This document shows, one piece after another, positions 45,220 through 54,416 of a DNA stretch of 64,000 nucleotides (its first letter is position 1; each line of letters starts with the position of its first letter). Source of the stretch: UBA12191 sp964422295 (GTDB lineage Bacteria; Planctomycetota; UBA8108; UBA1146); NCBI GenBank assembly GCA_964422295.1, contig CAYRAM010000003.1, forward strand, positions 62,001 through 126,000, read 5' to 3'. The notes beneath the pieces are model-generated. The model worked only from the letters and a program-made list of their open reading frames with translations, searched no databases and had not been told where the DNA came from. The position numbers and the translations under genes were made by a program.

Positions 45220-46827
45220 CTACATTCTGTAGATGCCGATCTTTCGCGCTGGTAGGGGGGCACAGGAAGCCGCCTCGATTCCGAGCCCGAGAACATCCCG
45301 GGTCTGAGCGGGCTCGATGATGCCGTCATCCCATAACCTCGCCGAAGAGTACCAAGGGCTTCCCTCGTGGGCGTACTTTTCGAGGATCGGTGCGGTGATC
45401 GCCTCTTCCTCTGCGGAGGAAAGGGTCTTGCCCTCACTGGCAAGTTGATCCTTCTTGATTTGCAAAAGGACCTGCGCCGCCTGGTCTCCACCCATGACAG
45501 ATATTTTTGAGTTGGGCCAGGTCCACATCTGCCGCGGTTGGAATGCCCGGCCGCACATGCCGTAATTTCCTGCTCCGTGGGATCCGCCGATGATCACGGT
45601 GAATCGGGGAGAGGGGGAATTGGCGACGGCGTGGACAAACTTTGCGCCATCCTTGGCGATTCCCCCCTGTTCGTAATCTTTGCCAACCATAAAGCCGGTG
45701 ATGTTCTGCAGGAAAACGATGGGGAAGCCCCTCATCGAGCACAATTCGACGAAGTGTGCGCCCTTCAGGGAAGATTCGGAAAAGAGCACACCATTGTTGG
45801 CAACGATCCCCACCCGATGACCATGGATGCGGGCGAAACCACAGACGAGGGTGGTGCCGTAGAGCGCCTTGAACTCATCGAACTCACTGCCGTCGACGAT
45901 ACGGGCGATAATTTCGCGGATTTCGAAGGGTTGCCGCGGATCGTCGGGGATCAGTGAGTGCAAATCTTCCGGATCAAATGCGGGGGGAACGACCTCTTCC
46001 ACATCGAAACCGGGTCGCTCCTGCAGCGGCAGGGTGCGGAAGATGGAGCGTGCTTTTGCCAAAGCATCTTCATCATTCTTCGCAAGGTGATCGGTGACGC
46101 CGCTGGTTCGGCAGTGGACTTCGCCGCCGCCGAGTTCTTCGGCGGAAACTTCTTCGCCCGTGGCGGCTTTGACCAATGGAGGGCCTCCGAGGAAGATGGT
46201 GCCCTGATTTTCGACGATGATCGATTCATCACTCATCGCAGGGACGTACGCGCCGCCGGCGGTGCACGATCCGAGGACCACCGAGATCTGCGGGATCCCG
46301 AGCGCGGACATCCGCGCCTGGTTGTAAAAGATGCGGCCGAAATGATCGCGATCGGGGAAGACCTGATCTTGCAAGGGGAGAAATGCCCCACCCGAATCGA
46401 CGAGGTAGACGCAGGGGAGATGATTCTCCTCGGCGATCTCCTGGGCGCGCAGGTGTTTCTTGACAGTCAATGGGTGGTAACTTCCCCCTTTGACGGTGGC
46501 GTCATTGGCGATGATCACTGCGATGCGATCCTCGATCTTGCCGAGTCCGGTGACGATGCCTGCAGCGGGGAGCGGTGATTCGTAGACTTCGTGGGCACAG
46601 AATGCGCCGATCTCCAGAAAAGGCGAGCCGGTATCGATCAACTTGTCGATGCGATCGCGGACAAACAGTTTGCCACGGGAGGTGTGTCGCTCCACCGCAG
46701 ATGGGGATCCACCGCTCCGAATTGACTCCAGATCGGTACGCATTTTTTGAAGGAGAATCTGCATCGAATCTCGCTGTTTTTGCGCAGCAGAATCTTCAGA
46801 ACAGGGATTTCCTAATTTGATGGTCAA
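45220..46827 (-). CDS. liuB: methylcrotonyl-CoA carboxylase beta subunit (carboxyltransferase)
   Basis: A 535-residue carboxyltransferase of the usual length for MCC beta. It transfers CO2 from carboxybiotin to 3-methylcrotonyl-CoA. Visible signatures are SAVERHTSRGKLFVRDRID, the acyl-CoA oxyanion segment GSCTAGGAYVPAMSDE, QNITGFMVGKDYEQGGIAK and GGSHGAGNYGMCGRAFQPR, the last two typical of MCC and geranyl-CoA carboxylase. I place the start at TTG 46827 because GGAAGG lies eight bases upstream and the N-terminus then matches the family; the frame is open to 46956 but has no such site. It is the first gene of the liu operon and divergent from the aspartic-protease gene. Confidence 0.93.
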   Translation of the reverse strand: MTIKLGNPCSEDSAAQKQRDSMQILLQKMRTDLESIRSGGSPSAVERHTSRGKLFVRDRIDKLIDTGSPFLEIGAFCAHEVYESPLPAAGIVTGLGKIEDRIAVIIANDATVKGGSYHPLTVKKHLRAQEIAEENHLPCVYLVDSGGAFLPLQDQVFPDRDHFGRIFYNQARMSALGIPQISVVLGSCTAGGAYVPAMSDESIIVENQGTIFLGGPPLVKAATGEEVSAEELGGGEVHCRTSGVTDHLAKNDEDALAKARSIFRTLPLQERPGFDVEEVVPPAFDPEDLHSLIPDDPRQPFEIREIIARIVDGSEFDEFKALYGTTLVCGFARIHGHRVGIVANNGVLFSESSLKGAHFVELCSMRGFPIVFLQNITGFMVGKDYEQGGIAKDGAKFVHAVANSPSPRFTVIIGGSHGAGNYGMCGRAFQPRQMWTWPNSKISVMGGDQAAQVLLQIKKDQLASEGKTLSSAEEEAITAPILEKYAHEGSPWYSSARLWDDGIIEPAQTRDVLGLGIEAASCAPLPARKIGIYRM

Positions 46828-46979
46828 AGGGGATTTCCTTCCCTTTGGGAGGATAGGCAGGGGAGCAGAGGTGGGCAAGGGTTCCCAACAGGAAGAGCGC
46901 GGGAAGAAGGCTGGATTCAGGCAGATCGTGAACCTTCTTGCGGCTTCTGTTACCATCTCAAAGGATTGGAGTCGAACGG

Positions 46980-48887
46980 ATGCGTCCCCAGTGCCCTCGT
47001 TGCGACAGTTACAATGAGCCGGAGGCGCTGCATTGCAACCAATGCGGTGCCCCTATCTCCCTGGGCAGTGGGAATCGCCGTGGAAAATCCAGATTTATCC
47101 GCAATTGGCTTCCTTGGGCGGTGCCGGTGGGAGTGGCTGCGTGGTTGTTGAGCCCACCCTTCTTTGAATCGGCACCTGTTCCCGAGAAAGAGCCTGCCGA
47201 TCCCGATGAGACCCGGCAGCGGGAACCCCAATCCCAATTTCGAACCCCCGAGTCTGACCCGGACCCGGCATTGGTCGATCTTGCAGAGCCGCGGGAGGTG
47301 TTGGGAATCGATTCCCGCAGTCGAGCCCAATGGGGCTGGCTGGAAATAGAGGACCCCGCACAAATTTCTCTCAAGGTCTTGGCCGGTGCGATCTCCTCCG
47401 AGGGTTGGGTGGCACTGCCGAGAAAAGCCCTTCTCGGCTCCGAGCGGGTCGTGTTCAGAAAAGGAAGGGCGGGTCAAGGCGAGTTGTCGGGGGGCATTTA
47501 CCGAATCGGTGACCCCATCGGCTTGTGGCAGTTTCAACCCGCCCCCGATCAGTACTCGATGCCGCTGCAGGCGTATGATCCGGATCTCCCCGCGATGCTC
47601 TTGCGGCCGGGTGGGGAGGGCAGCCGTTGGCAAGCCTCCAGCCGATTGTTGGCGGTGGGCTCCTTTCTCCATGCCGCGGAAGCGGTCTCTACCCCGGGAG
47701 TCATCGTCCAGGACGGATCTCTGGTGGGTTGGCTCGTCGCCGATGATGGAGATGCAGCCGCCCACTTCGGGGAGGTTTCAGCGGGGGTCTGGTTGTGGAA
47801 TGGACCTCCCGGTGAGGATCTCTCAGCCCAGGCGACCCTCAGCGACTTTCAGCAATCAGAGTTTATGGGGGGAGTGGTCGAGGGTTATCGCACGATCTTT
47901 TCTGACGCCATCGACGACATGTCAGCCCTGGGCCTGCTGGACGCTGCGAGGATCCGCGTGCAGCGACTGAGAGTGACCGATATCCCGGAACCCTATTCCC
48001 GCAAAGAACTGCTTCAGGAGGTCGGTAAGAGGCTCTCCAGGGGTTTGGGAGAAGATCCTCTGGGTTACTTCTGGAGTTTGTCCGCGGACACCCTTCGTTG
48101 GTTGCAAGATCCCTTGATTGCCCGCGTCTGGATGGCCTTGGCGATGGAGAGCGGCGATCTTTCCGCATTGTCGGAAGCGATTTCCACCGTCGAAGGATTG
48201 CAATTGCCCGATGCCTCGCCGGGGGAACTTTCCAAGTTGGAGGAACTTCTCCCGCAGTTGTGGATCGTCGGTGTCGAGAATCTCAGAACGGCAGGGGAAG
48301 TGGATCTGGCGGATCGCTGGATTTCTCAAGGGAGACTCAAGTACCCCGGAGATGACACCTTGAGAATGCTCGATGCGGAAAGGCTTCTGGATACGGGTCA
48401 ACTCGACCTGGCTGAAGCGGCCCTTCGTGAGCCGGTCATCGAGGCCGAACTCAAAATTGTCCGTGAAGGATTGATGGAGAGGTTGCGCCTGGCGCGCTCG
48501 GTGGAGGGCAGGATCCTGGTTCGCTTCACTCCCGGTTCGGCGGTCATCGAAGCAACGGCGCAGGTGGGGGCGATTCCTGTGCGATTTCTCATCGACACCG
48601 GTGCGTCGGCAACCTCGATCCCTCTTTCGGTGGTCGAGCAACTGGGAATCACCATCACCGACCGCACCCTGCAGAGGCGCATTCGCACCGCCAGTGATGA
48701 GTTCATGGCACCCGTGGTCGATCTTCCCGTCGTCAATCTGGAAGGGGCGGTGGTCTCAGGGATCCAGGCGACAGTCCTCGATTTGCCGGGACAGCCGGGG
48801 GTGGGTCTTTTGGGCTTGGACTTCCTCTCCAACTTTCGCCTCGATATCGATGTGGAGCGCGGTTGGCTCCTTCTCGAACCGCGCTAA
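46980..48887 (+). CDS. membrane protein with zinc ribbon and retropepsin-like aspartic protease domain
   Basis: A 635-residue protein. The N-terminus is a zinc ribbon (MRPQCPRCDSYN, then HCNQCG; Cys 5, 8, 19 and 22). A single transmembrane helix follows at about 43-63 (WAVPVGVAAWLL). The long middle region, about 100-500, may include a trypsin-like or helical-repeat part (VALPRKALL, ILVQDG-like strands, then alpha-helical segments), which I cannot assign. The C-terminal 120 residues form a retroviral-type aspartic protease: IPVRFLIDTGASATSIPLS with catalytic Asp near 539, and LGLDFLSNFRLDID. Such domains act as dimers. The ribbon would be cytoplasmic and the protease periplasmic. ATG 46980 follows GGAG by eight bases. 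Confidence 0.8.
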   Translation: MRPQCPRCDSYNEPEALHCNQCGAPISLGSGNRRGKSRFIRNWLPWAVPVGVAAWLLSPPFFESAPVPEKEPADPDETRQREPQSQFRTPESDPDPALVDLAEPREVLGIDSRSRAQWGWLEIEDPAQISLKVLAGAISSEGWVALPRKALLGSERVVFRKGRAGQGELSGGIYRIGDPIGLWQFQPAPDQYSMPLQAYDPDLPAMLLRPGGEGSRWQASSRLLAVGSFLHAAEAVSTPGVIVQDGSLVGWLVADDGDAAAHFGEVSAGVWLWNGPPGEDLSAQATLSDFQQSEFMGGVVEGYRTIFSDAIDDMSALGLLDAARIRVQRLRVTDIPEPYSRKELLQEVGKRLSRGLGEDPLGYFWSLSADTLRWLQDPLIARVWMALAMESGDLSALSEAISTVEGLQLPDASPGELSKLEELLPQLWIVGVENLRTAGEVDLADRWISQGRLKYPGDDTLRMLDAERLLDTGQLDLAEAALREPVIEAELKIVREGLMERLRLARSVEGRILVRFTPGSAVIEATAQVGAIPVRFLIDTGASATSIPLSVVEQLGITITDRTLQRRIRTASDEFMAPVVDLPVVNLEGAVVSGIQATVLDLPGQPGVGLLGLDFLSNFRLDIDVERGWLLLEPR

Positions 48888-48948
48888 CCCCCGATTTCTC
48901 CTCGGGCCTGGTTCCATTCCCAAAGAGGTTCGACCTTCAACAGTGATC

Positions 48949-48988
48949 AAAAAAAGTGCCCCGGAGAGTCAGACTCTCCGGGGCACTT
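48949..48988 (-). terminator. rho-independent terminator for the PPC-like giant gene
   Basis: A perfect 15-base-pair stem (48955-48969 with 48973-48987) and three-base loop. Read on the minus strand it is followed by seven T (48955-48949), 22 bases past the stop at 49011. Confidence 0.88.
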
Positions 48989-49010
48989 CAACAACAGATC
49001 CAATGAACTC

Positions 49011-52000
49011 TTACAGAGCACAATCAATCGAGTTGCTTGGGATCGGCGGTGCACCACCTGCGAAGAGGTAGTACAGGCCGTAGACCACGTCACCGAGGTC
49101 CGCACTGCCGTCACTGTTGACATCATTGACGCGCTCACATGGAGAACCTGGTCCACCCTGATACATGTAGGCGAGCAGGTACATGATATCGGGAAGAGCA
49201 GAGGCTGATCCACCCGAAGTCAAGTCTCCGTTGGCATCACCCACCGCGTAGATGGTGATGGTGTCAAGGGTGACAGTATCGGAACTGAGCAGGTTGGTCA
49301 CTGTAATCACCGGCGTCACGGTCAGACCGAGCAGGTCATCTCCAATACTGGCCGGTGCACTGATACCCACCGTGTAAGGTGAGTTGTTCGGGTCACCCAC
49401 CGTGAAGGTCTCAGGCGGAAGGCCAGATCCCTGCAGATCGATCGTGTACGTTGCTGCAGCGTCTCCACCATTATCAGAGGCGTCGTCAATCTGAATGTTG
49501 ACGAAGTTGGCGAAGGGGCCCGTAGGCGCACTCACCGGGTTGCCACCGAGATCGAGGTAGGTTGCCGTAGCACTTGCAGTTGGATCGACGGCGAAAGGTG
49601 TCACCGTGACATTGAAGATACCGGTTCCGGAATCACCAGATGTCCAGGCACCCAAGCGAATCAAGACACTTTCACCAGCAGAAACGGTCGTCTCGACAAG
49701 GGACGTGAAATCTGGGCAACCGGTCGCGTCTCCGTTACAGGCGAGCTGGGTCAGAGCGGTGCAGTCGCCTGAGTAGATAACCAGGTCAGTGTCCATGGCG
49801 GTAGTGCCACAAGTAGAAACACTCAGAGTTCCATCGATCGCCGAGGTGTAGGAATACCATCCGTCATTGGAAATGGCACCAAGGAAGGTGCCGTCACACT
49901 GCAGGCCGTCTGCAGCATCCGCACTGTCGGTAAAGTTGGTCGTGTCGAAGTTGTTATCACCGTCGACGGCGATGAGAGCAGTATCACACTCGTCACCAGC
50001 CGCATCGAAGGCGATGTTGAACACACCGGTTCCGCCAGCATCTGTTTGCCAGGAGCCGATACGAATGATGTAGGTTTCACCACCGGTCACGGAGATCGGA
50101 TCAGTCGTAGAGGTGAAGTTTGAACAGCCACCCGTATCACAGGCACCACCGATGGTCACAAGGGAACCACAGGCTCCTTCGTAGACACCGATCTGAGAAT
50201 CGAAGGTAACGGTATCACAAGTGCTGACCACGATCGTACCGTCAGCCGCAGCAGTGTAGGAATACCACACGTCAGCACTGACGCCGCCGCCCGCACCACC
50301 GGCACAGCCACCTGAACCGTCGTCGACGTCCCAAGGATCTGTACTCTCTGTTGCCGAAGCGGTCCAAATGGAGTTGTCACCATTGGTAGCAACGAATGCA
50401 TCAACGCACTCATCATTCGCAGGAGGACTCAGGCAAGAGTTTGATGCTCCTGGGCTGTCCCCGGTCAAATCGGCGAACTGGCCAATGAACCATGGGCCGC
50501 TTCCGTCGGGGCAACGCTCGGTGTGTGCCGGAACGAATGAGCCGTCGGGGCCAACGGTGTTCGCACAGTAAATGTGATCTCCATTAGCCGGAATGTCGAA
50601 GTTTTCAACCATGGCGACACAGTCGACAATCTCGGACCAAGGCGTCACATCGAGGACTCCGTCGTCGTCGGTGTCGAGGTCGGTCTGCAACGGTGCGCCT
50701 GCGGCGTCGTAGTCACGCACCAGAAGGTGGGTCACATTGTCGCCGTTTTCGAAGCCAAGAGTTGCGATCAGATCCGGAGTACCGGTGGTCATGGAGCTTT
50801 CACCCACCACGAAGTAACCGGAAGCACTGATGGACGAACCGGTCAGATCAACGATCGACTCGACAACGCCGGAAGCACCCGCACCGTCACCGATCACGAT
50901 CAAACTGAGTCCATCCAGGGACTGGGCGTATCCAGCCAGTTCGACAAACTCATCATTGTCAGCACCCGCCTGGTCGATGCGAATCTCATTCAGTACCGGT
51001 GCCGGAGGTGTGACGGTGATCGTCAGGTTTCCGGTACCTACACTACTTGAACCAAATCCACCGATACGGATGTACACCACTTGGCCGAGGGTCACCTCTG
51101 TCGCCACTTCACCGGTAAATCCGGCGCAGCCGGAGGTGTCATCGGTGTAGGCGAGACAGGTTCCACCACAAGCGTCGTAAAGCGAAAGCTTCGTATCAAA
51201 GTCAGCGTCATTGCAGGTCGAAGCGACGAGGGCGCCCGGAGCAGTCGCAACGTACCTCATCCACATGTCAGTGTTGAGACTGGCCGTGGAGCAACCGTTG
51301 TCGTCCGCACTGGGAGACATGATGGTGGTGTCGAACGGATTCGGACCGTCGACCGCAGCCACCGCAGAAGAGCACTCGTCCCCGGGCACTCCAGCACCCT
51401 GATCGTCAGTGATCAGGTTGAGGACCGGAGAGGTCTCAATCGGAGGAGCAAAGCCGGAGTAGGCAGCATACGGAGGAAATCCACACGCAGTTGCAGTCCA
51501 CCAGGTTTCGGCATTGCTCAGCGAGCCTGCAAGGCGCATCTGGTGGTTTAATCCTGAGAAGAAAGCATCCGGCATCAGAAGGCTGGCAACCACGACTGCA
51601 CCGGTGGGGTATGCCACGGGAGTCGAGAGAGTCGCAACCTGAAGTCCGCTGGTGCCATCGGGAACATTCACAGTCTCCGAGTGGAGCAGTGCCATATTCG
51701 CATCGGGTGCACCACCATCCGGATCAAGCCACAGATTGATGACCAGGTCCTGGCCATTGCCATCCCCTGAGATCGCCGTATCGATACTGTACTCCACACC
51801 CGTGACACGGATTCCATCCGGGCACTGAGCGAATGCAAGTTCGGTGGCGGTATCCCAAGACTTGTGGAACTCGTTGTCAGCGTGGACCCCACCTGCAGAG
51901 CAAAGCGGAGCGGGATCTACTCCCGCAGGATCCGTATTCTGGGTCACAAAGGTCGGGCAGGCCTGACAGGCGGCATCGGCGCTGCAATCGGAATCATTGC

Positions 52001-53906
52001 AGTCGACAACACCGTCAAGATCATTATCGACCCCGTCGGCACAGTTGCCTGCCTCAATGCATTGAGGCTCAGCAGCACAATCGGGATCCGCACAGTCGGC
52101 AAGGCCATCCAAATCTTCGTCACCCGGAGTGGCGCAATCTTCAGGAAGACCGGCAGGAACGAAGGTCAAGTCGATGATTCCTGCACCGATTGCACCATTC
52201 CATCCACTCACGCGAAGGTAGACGGTGTTCCCTGCGGTCACAGCCGCTCCGGAGATGGTCGATCCCCAGCCGCCGCCGCCTCCACATGCATCACCGTCAC
52301 AGGCGAGTTGAGTCAGGGCACCACAGGATCCTTCGTAGAGATAAATATCACTGTCGTGTGTTGCCACTCCACCGACGCTGGCACCACAGGTGGTGACATC
52401 GATGGCTCCGTCATCGGTTGGGGTAAATGAGAACCAATGGTCCTCGTTAGGTCCGGTGGTGTCACAGGGAGCATTATCTGCGGCATCGGCACTGATTGTG
52501 GCCCAGCTCAGATCGTAGGCGTTTGCACCTTCGACGGCAGCGTGTGCGTTTGAGCACTCGTCACCGGCGCAGTTCGGATCGGCGAAGCAGTCCGGGTCGG
52601 CACAATCGGCCAATCCGTCGACATCTTCGTCACCCGGGGTACTGCAATCCTCAGGACTACCAGCCGCGGTAAAGGTCAGGTCAATGATGCCCTGGCCACC
52701 TGTTCCACCGTTCCAGGTGTTGACACGGATGTAGTAAGTCATTCCGCTGGTCACAGGAGTTCCGGCGATCGTGGATCCCCAGCCGCCACCGCCTCCACAT
52801 GCATCACCGTCACAGGCGAGTTGAGTCAGAGCTGCGCAGTCACCCTCGTAAAGGTAGAGGTCACTGTCATCGGTTGCCACTCCACCGACGCTGGCACCAC
52901 AGGTGGTCACGTCGATGGCTCCATCACCAGGAGCAGTCCATGAGAACCAAACGTCCTCACCGGAGGTGGCATCACAAGTAGAGTTGTCAGCAGCTTCCGC
53001 ACTGACAGTGGCATCAGTCAAATCGTAGGCGTTTCCACCTTCGACGGCGGCTAAGGCATCTACGCACTCATCTCCCGGGGCTACTGGAGGAGGAGCACCG
53101 GAACAGGAGATATCCATGGTGATAGGTCCAGCTCCGCCGTTCCATCCAGACGCACGAACATAGTAAGTCGTGCCGGCAGTGACGGCCATATTGATCAAGC
53201 TCAGGAAGCCTGATCCACCGTCGTCGTCACAAACGAGGACGGTTCCACCACAAGCATCGAGGACTTCGAGGACGGTATCCCCGCCAGGTCCACTCGTGGT
53301 TTCAATCGTCGCTGTACCATCGCAGCCGGCGGTGTATGCCAGCCAAACGTCCGGCGCCGGCAAGCCACAGGATGGCGCGGTTGCATCATTTGTTGCAGCG
53401 GTAGTATCTACTGCGATACCGGTACCCTCACCGGTTGCGATAGCGATCGCACACTCATCTCCCGCAGTGGTGCAGGAGATATCCATGGTGATAGGTCCAG
53501 CTCCGCCGTTCCAGCCAGATGCGCGAACAAAGTAGGTCGTGCCACTGGTAACGGATAGATTGATCAAGCTCAGGAAGCCTGGTCCACCGTCGTCGTCACA
53601 AGCGAGGACGGTTCCACCACAAGCATCGAGGACTTCGAGGATGGTATCCCCACCTGGTCCACTCGTGGTTTCAATCGTTGCTGTACCAGTGCAGCTGGCG
53701 GTGTATGCCAGCCAAACGTCCGGCGCGGGCAAGCCACAAGATGCCGGTACTGCATCAACTGTTGCAGCACCCGTATCCAGTGCAATGCCGGTCGCTTCAC
53801 CGGTTGCAGTGGCCGAAGCGCACTCGTCTTGGGCAAGACCCACATTGCTGAAAATCAGCAATGAAAAGATAAGGGCCAAAACCCTTGATATTCGAGAAGC
53901 ATTCAT
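49011..53906 (-). CDS. giant secreted protein with seven PPC-like repeats, lamin-tail-like domain and dockerin-like module
   Basis: A 1631-residue protein with a signal peptide (RVLALIFSLLIFSNVGLAQ). Seven PPC-like beta-sandwich repeats each open with (G/N/Q)DEC; typical strands are DVWLAYTASCTGTATIETT and TYYVRASGWNGGAGPITMD. MopE-like segments with regular Cys and Asp (DEDLDGLADCADPDC, CADGVDNDLDGVVDCND) sit between repeats. A lamin-tail-like domain (VLNEIRIDQAGADNDEFVEL) and the dockerin-like module (DANGDLTSGG, DVNSDGSADLGD) occupy the last third. The first two PPC repeats are about 80 percent alike by eye, so they arose by recent duplication. Start at ATG 53906, six bases after AAGG. No catalytic domain is visible; an adhesive or scaffold role is likely. 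The gene at 57661 is a paralogue with the same order of parts. Confidence 0.83.
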   Translation of the reverse strand: MNASRISRVLALIFSLLIFSNVGLAQDECASATATGEATGIALDTGAATVDAVPASCGLPAPDVWLAYTASCTGTATIETTSGPGGDTILEVLDACGGTVLACDDDGGPGFLSLINLSVTSGTTYFVRASGWNGGAGPITMDISCTTAGDECAIAIATGEGTGIAVDTTAATNDATAPSCGLPAPDVWLAYTAGCDGTATIETTSGPGGDTVLEVLDACGGTVLVCDDDGGSGFLSLINMAVTAGTTYYVRASGWNGGAGPITMDISCSGAPPPVAPGDECVDALAAVEGGNAYDLTDATVSAEAADNSTCDATSGEDVWFSWTAPGDGAIDVTTCGASVGGVATDDSDLYLYEGDCAALTQLACDGDACGGGGGWGSTIAGTPVTSGMTYYIRVNTWNGGTGGQGIIDLTFTAAGSPEDCSTPGDEDVDGLADCADPDCFADPNCAGDECSNAHAAVEGANAYDLSWATISADAADNAPCDTTGPNEDHWFSFTPTDDGAIDVTTCGASVGGVATHDSDIYLYEGSCGALTQLACDGDACGGGGGWGSTISGAAVTAGNTVYLRVSGWNGAIGAGIIDLTFVPAGLPEDCATPGDEDLDGLADCADPDCAAEPQCIEAGNCADGVDNDLDGVVDCNDSDCSADAACQACPTFVTQNTDPAGVDPAPLCSAGGVHADNEFHKSWDTATELAFAQCPDGIRVTGVEYSIDTAISGDGNGQDLVINLWLDPDGGAPDANMALLHSETVNVPDGTSGLQVATLSTPVAYPTGAVVVASLLMPDAFFSGLNHQMRLAGSLSNAETWWTATACGFPPYAAYSGFAPPIETSPVLNLITDDQGAGVPGDECSSAVAAVDGPNPFDTTIMSPSADDNGCSTASLNTDMWMRYVATAPGALVASTCNDADFDTKLSLYDACGGTCLAYTDDTSGCAGFTGEVATEVTLGQVVYIRIGGFGSSSVGTGNLTITVTPPAPVLNEIRIDQAGADNDEFVELAGYAQSLDGLSLIVIGDGAGASGVVESIVDLTGSSISASGYFVVGESSMTTGTPDLIATLGFENGDNVTHLLVRDYDAAGAPLQTDLDTDDDGVLDVTPWSEIVDCVAMVENFDIPANGDHIYCANTVGPDGSFVPAHTERCPDGSGPWFIGQFADLTGDSPGASNSCLSPPANDECVDAFVATNGDNSIWTASATESTDPWDVDDGSGGCAGGAGGGVSADVWYSYTAAADGTIVVSTCDTVTFDSQIGVYEGACGSLVTIGGACDTGGCSNFTSTTDPISVTGGETYIIRIGSWQTDAGGTGVFNIAFDAAGDECDTALIAVDGDNNFDTTNFTDSADAADGLQCDGTFLGAISNDGWYSYTSAIDGTLSVSTCGTTAMDTDLVIYSGDCTALTQLACNGDATGCPDFTSLVETTVSAGESVLIRLGAWTSGDSGTGIFNVTVTPFAVDPTASATATYLDLGGNPVSAPTGPFANFVNIQIDDASDNGGDAAATYTIDLQGSGLPPETFTVGDPNNSPYTVGISAPASIGDDLLGLTVTPVITVTNLLSSDTVTLDTITIYAVGDANGDLTSGGSASALPDIMYLLAYMYQGGPGSPCERVNDVNSDGSADLGDVVYGLYYLFAGGAPPIPSNSIDCAL

Positions 53907-54416
53907 AGGAAGCCTTTCTCCTTTATCCACCGATCAGTTGTCCGAAGCGAAAAGGCCACAGCGGGAACTGATCTCACACCTCACTAAAAATTTAAAATCA
54001 AACACAGTTCTAATTGTTTTTGAAAGTCACCAAGGGTCTATGCACCACCGGGCGAGAAGCCCCATCGAGTACACGGTCCTTTTGGGTTCCTTCAAAATTT
54101 GTCTTGTAAAAGCCCATACCGGAAATAAGGGGATAACTCTAAAAATCCCAGAATCCGATAGATCGATATTATTGGACTATCAGCGGGACCGCAACCTAGA
54201 GAATTGGCGATCTGGATTTCGGGAATTACTCCCTGATTCCCCTGGCAATTAAGGCACGAATGGGGGGTCCAAGGGGATTTCGGTGGCATCCGGATCCCCT
54301 GATCAACCGCGCCGAATCTGCCGAAATTCCCTACGCTCGGGCAATATTACCCCCCTGGGGCTGATTTTGTCAGGATTGTCGTGAGAGGCGGGAAGTACTC
54401 AAGGGAGGAGATTCGC
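53907..54416. other. 510-base intergenic region
   Basis: This gap lies between the start of the PPC-like giant gene and the stop of the CRTAC1 gene, both on the minus strand. I see no gene that I would defend. One promoter candidate on the minus strand is CTGACA (54373-54368), 18 bases, TAATAT (54349-54344), which would give the giant gene a leader of about 430 bases. Bases 53980-54030 are unusually AT-rich. Confidence 0.4.
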
